Source: Methanocorpusculum sp. (lineage in GTDB: Archaea; Halobacteriota; Methanomicrobia; Methanomicrobiales; Methanocorpusculaceae). From it: DNA of 5,270 bases. Under the pieces are notes generated by a model, which saw nothing but the letters and a program-made list of their open reading frames with translations, did not search any database and was not told where the DNA came from. Made by a program: the position numbers and the translations under genes. Shown piece by piece: positions 1 to 5,163 of the stretch. Every line of letters starts with the position of its first letter. The stretch's first letter is position 1. The stretch lies in the NCBI GenBank assembly GCA_029986975.1, contig DALTWR010000079.1, positions 1 through 5,270 of the forward strand, written 5' to 3'.

Positions 1-523
1 TGCGTGCTGCATCAACGGCTTTCAAATCGGTATCCGAGGTACAGGAATCCACAACCCGCGCCACAGATGCATTATCAATTACATCCAGCTTTTTCATCTC
101 GCCGGAAAGACCGACAGGTGTTACATCTCCGTCGAATGATACATCGAACTGAATCGGCTTGGTAAATGCGACCTCAACATCGAGCGGCTTTGATGATAAG
201 GCAATCTCCTGAACTTTGTCTGCGGCAGGGGCTTGTATTGTCATCTCGTTTCCTCCGCGAATGGTACGCGAGCGGATTGATACAATATCGTCAATGGATA
301 GCCCGCGGGAAACCCAGTCCAAAGGATTATCCGAGTCGTTTATCATCAACGGTCCGCCGATTACCTTCGGATACCCGTAGGTGCCGACAAAAACAGAAGG
401 AGACGCACCCATGTACTCAGATACCGGTTTTGTGTCATGAAGTGCATGGAATCTGGATGATATCGGACAGCGCGGAAGTCCGCACATTCCTTTACCTTTA
501 CAGACAGAACAGCGTGACGGCAT
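1..523 (-). CDS. nreA: NreA-family archaeal DNA repair protein, N-terminal part (C-terminus beyond window)
   Basis: The visible 174 codons give the N-terminal part of an archaeal Nre protein. A four-cysteine cluster comes first, C5-x2-C8-x5-C14-x4-C19, with the family pattern CxxCxGxGxCGxxxCP, and probably binds zinc. It is followed by GASPSVFVGTYGYPKV at residues 39-54 and by GGPLM, the most conserved block of the family. Known of the family: NreA/NreB proteins act in archaeal DNA damage repair and many carry a C-terminal PCNA-interacting motif; that end lies outside the window and cannot be checked. The ATG at 523 is chosen because the cysteine cluster begins four residues later, as expected, and in-frame codons upstream give no better start. 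No Shine-Dalgarno sequence precedes it, and a TATA-like element lies about 29 bases upstream, so the mRNA is probably leaderless. It lies downstream of nrdJ on the same strand. Confidence 0.9.
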   Translation of the reverse strand, partial: MPSRCSVCKGKGMCGLPRCPISSRFHALHDTKPVSEYMGASPSVFVGTYGYPKVIGGPLMINDSDNPLDWVSRGLSIDDIVSIRSRTIRGGNEMTIQAPAADKVQEIALSSKPLDVEVAFTKPIQFDVSFDGDVTPVGLSGEMKKLDVIDNASVARVVDSCTSDTDLKAVDAAR

Positions 524-544
524 TATGTATGAATATATTGGCTG

Positions 545-563
545 GATAAAAATATAAAAAAAA
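545..563 (-). promoter_or_regulatory. TATA-like promoter of nreA, overlapping the T-tract terminator of nrdJ
   Basis: Read on the minus strand, positions 558-547 give TTTATATTTTTA, a good archaeal TATA-like element. Its centre is about 29 bases upstream of the nreA ATG at 523. Archaeal transcription normally starts about 25-27 bases downstream of the box centre, which places the start at or within a few bases of the ATG and predicts a leaderless transcript; nreA indeed has no Shine-Dalgarno sequence. The assignment comes from base composition and spacing only. The same bases also serve as a candidate terminator for nrdJ. Confidence 0.5.
556..563 (-). terminator. T8 tract, likely transcription terminator of nrdJ
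   Basis: Eight consecutive T residues on the minus strand begin 14 bases after the nrdJ stop codon, followed after a short AT step by five more Ts. Archaeal termination commonly occurs at U-rich tracts without a required hairpin, and no strong hairpin is seen here. Termination may be partial, allowing some read-through into nreA 40 bases further on. Confidence 0.5.
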
Positions 564-576
564 CGATGAAGAAGAA

Positions 577-2847
577 TTAGCTGCAGCCGGACCAGCCGCA
601 GTGTTTACAGATACCCATATTACATCCTTCGCCGAAGTCAAGCGGCTCACCGCATTCCGGACACGGACGTCCTGCTTTCTTTTCTTCCTTCGGCGCTGCG
701 GTTACATTCCAGTTATCAAGGGTGGCTATCGTCTGATTGGTTGCTGCAAGTTCAATGCACTTTCCAACCACATCTGCGCACGAAACTCCTTCTGCAGACT
801 TATTCTTAATAGCAGAGATACAGTGAACCTTCGAGAACTGCTTTACGAACTTCTCATACGGAACACCATTCTGCAGACCGGTACTGATACTTCTGCCTAA
901 TGCATTGCTGTTTGCCTCACAGCCGGCACCGACCGTTCTGATAAAGACCTCCATCGGTTTTCCTTCAGGGGTTGTGTTTACCGTGATATAGAGTCTGCAG
1001 CAGCCGGACTGGGCAAGGAATGTTCTTCCGCTCATCTCACGCGGACGCTCGAAGGTAAGTGAACGCATCACTGCAGGCTCTGCATGTTTCTCTGCGGCAG
1101 CGGTAAGCGGGACTGCAGCTGCCGCCTCCTTCTTTGCATTGGATGCGGCATCCTTTTTCTCATCCTTCTTCTCAAGGGCTAAAACAACATCCTCTCGTGA
1201 GCCGGTTCTATAGAGAGTCATACCTTTAATGCCCTCTTTCCATGCGAGAAGAATTGCCTGAGCAACATCTTCCTTTGTAGCAGAGACCGGCATATTGATG
1301 GTCTTTGAGATGGATGCATGGACATACTTCTGGAAGCATGCCTGCATTAAAACATGGTCGCGCCATCCGATATCCAAAGCAGTCTTGAAAACTGCCTTGA
1401 AGGATGCCGGAAGCCAGGTAATGTCCTGCACCGTTCCTTTCTCATGAACATGGTCAATGATCTCCTTCTCCTTCTTTTCAGCCTCTGCACCGGAGTAGCC
1501 CATATCTGCTACAACACGCTTTAATTCTGCTTCAAAGTAAGGGTGAACAAGTACGAAGGTCTTTCCGACGGTGTTTCTTCTCGTATATGCGTAGGAGAAG
1601 ACCGGCTCAATACCTGATGAACAGCCGGCAAGAAGAGAGATAGTGCCGGTCGGCGCAATGGTCGTCAGAGCTGCATTTCTCATAATGATGCCCTGCTTAT
1701 CCCAGACACTGCCCTCATATGCCGGGAACGTTCCCTTTTCTTTTCCTAAGCGGATGGATTCCTCCATGGCAACATCGTTGATGTGCTTCATGACATCCAT
1801 ACAGAAGTTTCTGCCGGTCTCACTGTCATAGGGGATTCTCAGCATCAGCATTGCATCATGCACGCCCATTAAGCCGAGACCGACTTTGCGCGTCTTTGTG
1901 GTTGCTTCTCTAATCTGGTCAATCGGGAAGACATTTTTGGAAATGACTGCATCGAGGAAGCGGATTGCCATGCGGGTGATTCTGTCAAGCCTTGCGTGGT
2001 CGAGGTCATCAGAACCTTTGCGGACGAATTTAGAGAGGTTGATACTTCCAAGAACGCAGGATTCAAACGGAAGAAGCGGCTGTTCTCCGCACGGGTTGGT
2101 GGTGTCGATATTTCCAAGCTGCGGAGTCGGGTTTTTGCGGTTGATGGTGTCGTAGAAAAGAACGCCCGGCTCTCCATTTTTCCAGACACCTGCGGCGATG
2201 CTTTCCCAGATTTCGCCGACGGTAACAGAAACACCTGCGTTATCTGTTATCCAGACTTCATCGAGTTTTCCGGCGGAGACCTTTTCCATGAACTCATCAG
2301 AGACCATGACTGAGATATTGAAGTTTGAAAAGTCTCCTTCCTTGGCTTTGCAGCGGATAAACTTCATGATGTCCGGATGCCAGACATTAAGAATTCCCAT
2401 ATTTGCGCCGCGGCGTCTTCCGCCCTGCTTGATGACATCGGTTGCGGAGTTGAAAACACGCATGAAAGAAACTGGTCCTGATGCAACACCGTCTGTTGAG
2501 CGGACGGGTGAACCTTCTGCGCGCAGATGCGAGAAGTTGTATCCGGTACCTCCTCCGGACTGGTGAATGATAGCTCCCCAGCGGATAGCATCAAAAATTT
2601 CCGGCAGCGAATCGTTTACCGGAAGCGTGAAACACGCTGAAAGCTGTCCTAAATGAGTGCCTGCGTTCATCAGTGTGGGGGAGTTCGGAAGGAACTCTAA
2701 TCCCATCATAGCCTTGAAGTATTCGTCTGTTTCTTCAGGAGTTTCGCCGAGGGCATCAGCTACACGCCTGCAGACGTCTTCAAAGCTTTTTTCGCCTGCG
2801 CGGAAGTAACGCGCCGCTAAAATGCTGTCAACTACGGAATCCGCCAT
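577..2847 (-). CDS. nrdJ: Adenosylcobalamin-dependent (class II) ribonucleoside-diphosphate reductase NrdJ
   Basis: This complete 756-residue class II enzyme reduces ribonucleotides to deoxyribonucleotides, using adenosylcobalamin to generate the active-site thiyl radical, so it needs neither oxygen nor a small subunit. The catalytic block NPCGEQPL at 251-258 supplies N251, the radical C253 and E255. C72 in LSACFTLPV and C264, eleven residues after C253, form the expected redox pair. APTGTISLLAGCSSGIEP (398-414) is the conserved phosphate-binding region, and the catalytic core ends near LYRTGSR (545-551). A Lys/Ala-rich linker (about 555-590) leads to a TSCPD-type domain (about 605-705; RTVGAGCEANSNALGRSI at 637-654). 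The tail holds six cysteines (C729, C732, C742, C747, C750, C755), ending CKHCGWSGCS, and probably re-reduces the active-site disulfide or binds metal. No ATP-cone lies at the N-terminus, which reaches C72 quickly. The ATG at 2847 is supported by GAGGT six bases upstream. nreA follows on the same strand. Confidence 0.97.
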   Translation of the reverse strand: MADSVVDSILAARYFRAGEKSFEDVCRRVADALGETPEETDEYFKAMMGLEFLPNSPTLMNAGTHLGQLSACFTLPVNDSLPEIFDAIRWGAIIHQSGGGTGYNFSHLRAEGSPVRSTDGVASGPVSFMRVFNSATDVIKQGGRRRGANMGILNVWHPDIMKFIRCKAKEGDFSNFNISVMVSDEFMEKVSAGKLDEVWITDNAGVSVTVGEIWESIAAGVWKNGEPGVLFYDTINRKNPTPQLGNIDTTNPCGEQPLLPFESCVLGSINLSKFVRKGSDDLDHARLDRITRMAIRFLDAVISKNVFPIDQIREATTKTRKVGLGLMGVHDAMLMLRIPYDSETGRNFCMDVMKHINDVAMEESIRLGKEKGTFPAYEGSVWDKQGIIMRNAALTTIAPTGTISLLAGCSSGIEPVFSYAYTRRNTVGKTFVLVHPYFEAELKRVVADMGYSGAEAEKKEKEIIDHVHEKGTVQDITWLPASFKAVFKTALDIGWRDHVLMQACFQKYVHASISKTINMPVSATKEDVAQAILLAWKEGIKGMTLYRTGSREDVVLALEKKDEKKDAASNAKKEAAAAVPLTAAAEKHAEPAVMRSLTFERPREMSGRTFLAQSGCCRLYITVNTTPEGKPMEVFIRTVGAGCEANSNALGRSISTGLQNGVPYEKFVKQFSKVHCISAIKNKSAEGVSCADVVGKCIELAATNQTIATLDNWNVTAAPKEEKKAGRPCPECGEPLDFGEGCNMGICKHCGWSGCS

Positions 2848-2853
2848 AATTCA

Positions 2854-2858
2854 ACCTC
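2854..2858 (-). promoter_or_regulatory. Shine-Dalgarno site of nrdJ
   Basis: The minus strand reads AGAGGTTGAATT immediately before the ATG. GAGGT lies six bases from the start codon, an ideal spacing that fixes the start at 2847. It contrasts with nreA and the PAS gene, which lack such a site and look leaderless or nearly so. Confidence 0.75.
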
Positions 2859-2990
2859 TATTATATTTTGACACCAACGAGTATCGGATTATTAGTTTGT
2901 ATTGAGTTGTTATTAATGGCACCGTCTTACATCCTGACACATTTTCATCATCTTAAATCAGAGTAAGAGATGTTAAACAAAAGGCTTAAG

Positions 2991-3008
2991 ACATACTCAT
3001 GGGTATGT
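2991..3008. promoter_or_regulatory. Inverted repeat just upstream of pdaD (candidate operator)
   Basis: ACATACTCATGGGTATGT is an 18-base palindrome with eight of nine base pairs matching; the mismatched pair would be T-G, so it could also pair in RNA. It ends ten bases before the pdaD ATG and probably overlaps the transcription start or short leader, where a bound repressor would block initiation. Operator function is inferred from symmetry and position alone. Confidence 0.4.
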
Positions 3009-3018
3009 AATAGAAGCA

Positions 3019-3507
3019 ATGTTCGTACCGTCAAAAATATTCTTCACAAAAGGCGTCGGCATTCACGCAGAAAAGCTCGTCTCCTTTGAGATGGCTCTGC
3101 GTGATGCGCATGTATCACCATTCAATCTGGTAACTGTATCATCCATTCTTCCCCCGGACGCAGAGATAGTGCCGCGCGAAGAAGGATTATCATATCTGCA
3201 TCCGGGAGAAGTTGTCTTCTGCGTCATGGCACGCGAATGTACTGATGCAGCAGACGACTCAGTTGCCGCATCTGTAGGTCTTGCTGTTCCGCTTAACGTT
3301 CATCACCATGGATATCTTTCAGAGTATCACTCGCATAACGAATCAGGAGAAGAAGCAGGCGCACACGCAGAAAAACTTGCAGACATTATGCTTAAAACAC
3401 TGATGGATGAAAATACCGAGATGAAAACAAGCCATATTGTATCATCTGCGAAAGGAAAAGACGGCGTGTGGACTACAGTTGTAGCCCTCGCGGTCTTTGT
3501 TCCGTAA
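3019..3507 (+). CDS. pdaD: Pyruvoyl-dependent arginine decarboxylase
   Basis: This complete 162-residue proenzyme is close to the roughly 165 residues of the Methanocaldococcus jannaschii enzyme. It decarboxylates arginine to agmatine, the first step of archaeal polyamine synthesis via agmatine and putrescine. The N-terminal MFVPSKIFFTKGVGIH and the segment NLVTVSSILPP (36-46) are typical. By analogy with the S52/S53 site of the M. jannaschii protein, self-cleavage should occur between S41 and S42, giving a short beta chain (1-41) and an alpha chain (42-162) starting with the pyruvoyl group made from S42. The conserved glycine-rich core continues through PREEGLSYLHPGE (52-64) and ASVGLAVP (84-91); E102 in YLSEYH is a candidate catalytic acid. 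The ATG at 3019 gives the conserved N-terminus, and stop codons lie just upstream; no good Shine-Dalgarno sequence is seen. nrdJ is divergent, and its stop codon directly abuts that of the PAS gene. Confidence 0.95.
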   Translation: MFVPSKIFFTKGVGIHAEKLVSFEMALRDAHVSPFNLVTVSSILPPDAEIVPREEGLSYLHPGEVVFCVMARECTDAADDSVAASVGLAVPLNVHHHGYLSEYHSHNESGEEAGAHAEKLADIMLKTLMDENTEMKTSHIVSSAKGKDGVWTTVVALAVFVP

Positions 3508-4809
3508 CTATTCCCCGTCGGGATATACAATAGCGATAATATATTCAAGCTCTGCAGAAAGTTTCATCGGAACAAAACTTGCAGACACCTTCTTTTCTTT
3601 TCTTCCTACAGTAACTGTATCTTTTACCGTTACCTTTTCCCGTTTTTCTTTCGCTGCAGCAAGAGATTTTTCCATCTCTGCGGCATGAATCTCTTTTAAA
3701 ATCTGATGAATTGTCATGTGCATCAGTTCGCTTCTGCTGCGGCGGAGAAACTGCTCAGCCTCACGGTTTGCATAGTAGTATGTGCCGTCAGCAAGGTCTG
3801 ATACGGTTACTATGGCAGGGATGTTTTCAATGACGCCGTTTAAAAAGAGACGCCAGCGGTTTTCACTCAGTTCTGCCTCATGCCGTCCGGTTACATCATG
3901 CAGTGCGCCGCTGTAGCCGGAAAAAATGGTATTTTCCTTATCAGAATAAAGCGGAGATGCGGTAATATCCGCATAATGGATGCTGCCGTCTTTTCCTATC
4001 ATCTGATACTCATGAAGAGAAAATCCGGATGCTTTTGCTCTTGGCATCTGCATCTCTGCAGTAAAGCGTTCAGCGTCTCTATCCGGCATCAGAGATACAA
4101 TTGGTTTTCCAATGAGTTCATCTGCAGAATATCCTAATGTGCGGGAGATGCCGGGACTTATGTAGCAGATGTTTGCCTCTTCATCTATTGTCCAGAAGAC
4201 ATCGCGGACTGTTTCTATAATACGGCGAAGCTGCGCGTTGCTTTCCGCAAGCTGTTCTTCAGTTTTTATGCGGGATGTTATGTCTTCAAGAAGAAGCGTA
4301 GCTCCCTGATTTCCGTCAGGAAGTACAAGCGGAAATATCCGCACATCAAAGATGACATCTTCCTCACTTTCTTCTATCTTAAGTTCATCTCTGACAGATG
4401 TTCCGCGAAGTGCTGAGCGAATCTGTTCGGTCAGTTCTCCGCAGCAGAGTTTCTGTCCGTATTCTTCATAGATGTGTTTTCCGATGAGTTCTTCTGCAGT
4501 ACAGGAAAGATAAGACAGCGCTGCACTGTTTGCCTGAATAACGGTAAGGTCGGCATTTACTGTCAGCACCATCTCTGAGGAGAGGTTCAGCATGGCAGAT
4601 ACGGGAACACGTTTTGAAATAAAGAAAACTTTTGCTTTGCCGAAGGTACGCATTTCAACCCTGCCTGAAACAAGCAGTTTATCCAGATACCGGGCTGTGG
4701 TGTTGCGGTTTATATGCAGCGCATCAGCTACTTCTGAGACTGAAAGCCCGCGGGGGTTTTCTTTCAGGAGAGTAAGTATTTCTGAGACGCCGGTATCTGA
4801 ATCTGTCAT
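3508..4809 (-). CDS. Winged-helix DNA-binding protein with three PAS domains, no kinase domain
   Basis: This complete 433-residue protein is probably a cytoplasmic one-component transcription regulator. Residues about 7-66 form a winged helix-turn-helix (LSVSEVADALHINRNTTARYLDKLL at 22-46, followed by a wing ending KVFFIS). Three PAS sensory domains follow. PAS1 (about 74-179) ends GATLLLEDITSR. PAS2 (about 193-309) is the clearest, with ICYISPGISRTLGYSADELIG and a C-terminal PAC part GSIHYADITASPLYSD. PAS3 (about 316-429) includes TYYYANREAEQFL and runs to the C-terminus. Short helical linkers (180-198 and 309-320) could be coiled coils. No membrane segment, H-box, kinase ATPase motif or GGDEF block is visible. 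Ligand or cofactor is unknown; C103, C122 and C123 in PAS1 are of interest. The ATG at 4809 has no Shine-Dalgarno sequence but follows a TATA-like element by about 33 bases, so the leader is very short or absent. Its stop codon abuts that of pdaD. Confidence 0.88.
   Translation of the reverse strand: MTDSDTGVSEILTLLKENPRGLSVSEVADALHINRNTTARYLDKLLVSGRVEMRTFGKAKVFFISKRVPVSAMLNLSSEMVLTVNADLTVIQANSAALSYLSCTAEELIGKHIYEEYGQKLCCGELTEQIRSALRGTSVRDELKIEESEEDVIFDVRIFPLVLPDGNQGATLLLEDITSRIKTEEQLAESNAQLRRIIETVRDVFWTIDEEANICYISPGISRTLGYSADELIGKPIVSLMPDRDAERFTAEMQMPRAKASGFSLHEYQMIGKDGSIHYADITASPLYSDKENTIFSGYSGALHDVTGRHEAELSENRWRLFLNGVIENIPAIVTVSDLADGTYYYANREAEQFLRRSRSELMHMTIHQILKEIHAAEMEKSLAAAKEKREKVTVKDTVTVGRKEKKVSASFVPMKLSAELEYIIAIVYPDGE
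3590..3605 (+). terminator. T-rich tract, possible pdaD terminator inside the convergent PAS gene
   Basis: The plus strand reads TTCTTTTCTTTTCTTC about 83 bases beyond the pdaD stop codon, with a further T5 run near 3643-3647. Because pdaD and the PAS gene abut stop to stop, any pdaD terminator must lie within the PAS coding sequence. This is the first pronounced pyrimidine/T-rich stretch there. The tract also encodes Lys-rich sequence on the other strand, which could explain it without a terminator role. Confidence 0.3.
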
Positions 4810-4837
4810 TAGTATGATTATTCATTTGACGCTCTCA

Positions 4838-4847
4838 GATATAATAC
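4838..4847 (-). promoter_or_regulatory. TATA-like promoter element of the winged-helix/PAS gene
   Basis: The minus strand reads GTATTATATC, centred about 33 bases upstream of the ATG at 4809. The predicted transcription start is near 4816, giving a leader of only some seven bases, in keeping with the missing Shine-Dalgarno sequence. A second TATA-like stretch farther out (4889-4901) could instead give a leader of about 60 bases containing the central palindromes, so the choice is not certain. Confidence 0.45.
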
Positions 4848-4883
4848 TGTGCAGGCAGTGCAATGCACTGATGCTGTGCATTG
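4847..4883. promoter_or_regulatory. Cluster of overlapping GTGCA palindromes (candidate operator)
   Basis: Two near-adjacent perfect inverted repeats overlap here: CAGTGCA-A-TGCACTG (4856-4870) and CAATGCAC-7-GTGCATTG (4861-4868 with 4876-4883). CTGTGCA also occurs as a direct repeat at 4847-4853 and 4874-4880. In all, GTGCA or its complement appears four times in 37 bases. The overlapping symmetry suggests alternative or cooperative protein binding sites. They sit directly upstream of the PAS gene TATA element, so binding by that winged-helix protein itself is a reasonable inference. In RNA the arms could also form mutually exclusive hairpins. Confidence 0.5.
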
Positions 4884-4888
4884 AAGAT

Positions 4889-4901
4889 TAATTATAAATA
4901 C
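4889..4901 (+). promoter_or_regulatory. Possible rightward TATA box opposite the PAS gene promoter
   Basis: The plus strand reads TAATTATAAATAC, a good archaeal TATA-like sequence that lies about as far from the element's centre as the PAS gene box. Read rightward it predicts a transcript starting near 4921. No confident gene follows: the first plus-strand ATG (4941) opens a poorly convincing 76-codon frame. It might instead serve the PAS gene on the minus strand, where it reads GTATTTATAATTA. Confidence 0.3.
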
Positions 4902-4952
4902 AACTACGTCAAATAATAATATAGCAGCCTGAAAAGCCGCATGGAAATTCCA

Positions 4953-5093
4953 TCAATACTCTGCAGACCCTTCATCCTGCAGCAACTGGAACTTCCCCTC
5001 CTTAATGACACGTACTTTTCTTTTATCTTTTGGATTTTTGCCCGCCAATTTGCAAATCAAGTGTACCAGTTGGAATACTGCATCATCTTTGGT
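4953..5093 (-). pseudogene. Unrecognised coding-like fragment, 46 codons plus stop, no start codon
   Basis: This minus-strand frame lies between a TAA at 5094-5096 and the TGA at 4953-4955. It has the composition of a real soluble protein: a hydrophobic helix-like start (DDAVFQLVHLICKLAG), then a charged stretch KNPKDKRKVRVIKEGKFQLL, ending QDEGSAEY. There is no ATG or GTG; only internal TTG codons could start it, and no Shine-Dalgarno sequence precedes them. Beyond the TAA the same frame stays open for only 12 codons before another stop. It therefore looks like the 3' end of a decayed gene. The family is not recognised; transposase or regulator debris would be possible but is not shown. The opposite strand is also open here (4941-5171) but its composition looks like the antisense of a charged protein. 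Confidence 0.3.
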
Positions 5094-5163
5094 TTAGACA
5101 TCAAACAAGATGATAACAATGCATTCATACAGTCACATATCTTTTCAGGAGAGAGAACAAATT

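Larger units (their letters stand above)
2848..3018. promoter_or_regulatory. Divergent nrdJ/pdaD promoter region
   Basis: This 171-base AT-rich spacer separates two outward-reading genes, so both promoters should lie in it. For nrdJ (minus strand), weak AT-rich candidates are TTAATAAC near 2910-2917 and CTAATAATC near 2886-2894; the AT-rich run at 2860-2866 is too close to the ATG to act as a TATA box. For pdaD (plus strand), CTTAAATC near 2952-2959 and GTTAAAC near 2972-2978 are possible boxes. None is a strong match, so the exact elements are uncertain. An inverted repeat at 2991-3008 lies next to pdaD. No small gene, RNA gene or riboswitch was recognised here. Confidence 0.5.
4813..4923. 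repeat. Long inverted repeat flanking the regulatory region of the PAS gene
   Basis: The left arm (4813-4831, TATGATTATTCATTTGACG) and the right arm (4907-4923, CGTCAAATAATAATATA) are reverse complements except for two single-base insertions in the left arm; the inner eight bases ATTTGACG/CGTCAAAT match perfectly. The arms enclose 75 bases with a TATA-like box near each arm and a palindrome cluster in the middle, so the element is roughly symmetric about position 4868. The left arm covers the predicted transcription start of the PAS gene. It could be a bidirectional regulatory region or a very small mobile-element remnant; no flanking target duplication is evident. Confidence 0.5.

Noticed and set aside
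166..549. Open plus-strand frame of 127 codons
   Set aside because: It lies opposite nreA, whose minus-strand frame has clear family motifs, and its own translation is Arg/Ser-rich with no recognisable domain.
1869..2594. Several open frames on both strands inside nrdJ
   Set aside because: All overlap the conserved NrdJ catalytic core in other frames and have low-complexity, Ser/Arg-rich translations typical of shadow frames.
2848..3018. Possible NrdR box or cobalamin riboswitch for nrdJ
   Set aside because: No NrdR-like paired motif and no B12-box-like sequence was seen; the repeated TGACAC (2870-2875, 2935-2940) is too short to mean much.
3607..3619. Perfect palindrome TACAGT-A-ACTGTA
   Set aside because: It lies within PAS3 codons for a Thr-Val repeat (TVTV), which produces such symmetry by itself. 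The position after pdaD is suggestive but not enough for a terminator hairpin call.
3880..4137. Plus-strand frame of 85 codons inside the PAS gene
   Set aside because: It is antisense to PAS2, which is clearly coding; no ribosome-binding site or known motif.
4592..4891. Plus-strand frame of 99 codons across the PAS gene start
   Set aside because: It is antisense to the winged-helix domain and runs through the palindromic promoter region; composition is not protein-like.
4961..4982. CTGCAG repeated ten bases apart
   Set aside because: A six-base palindrome occurring twice is easily due to chance, and CTGCAG-like strings are frequent across this window.
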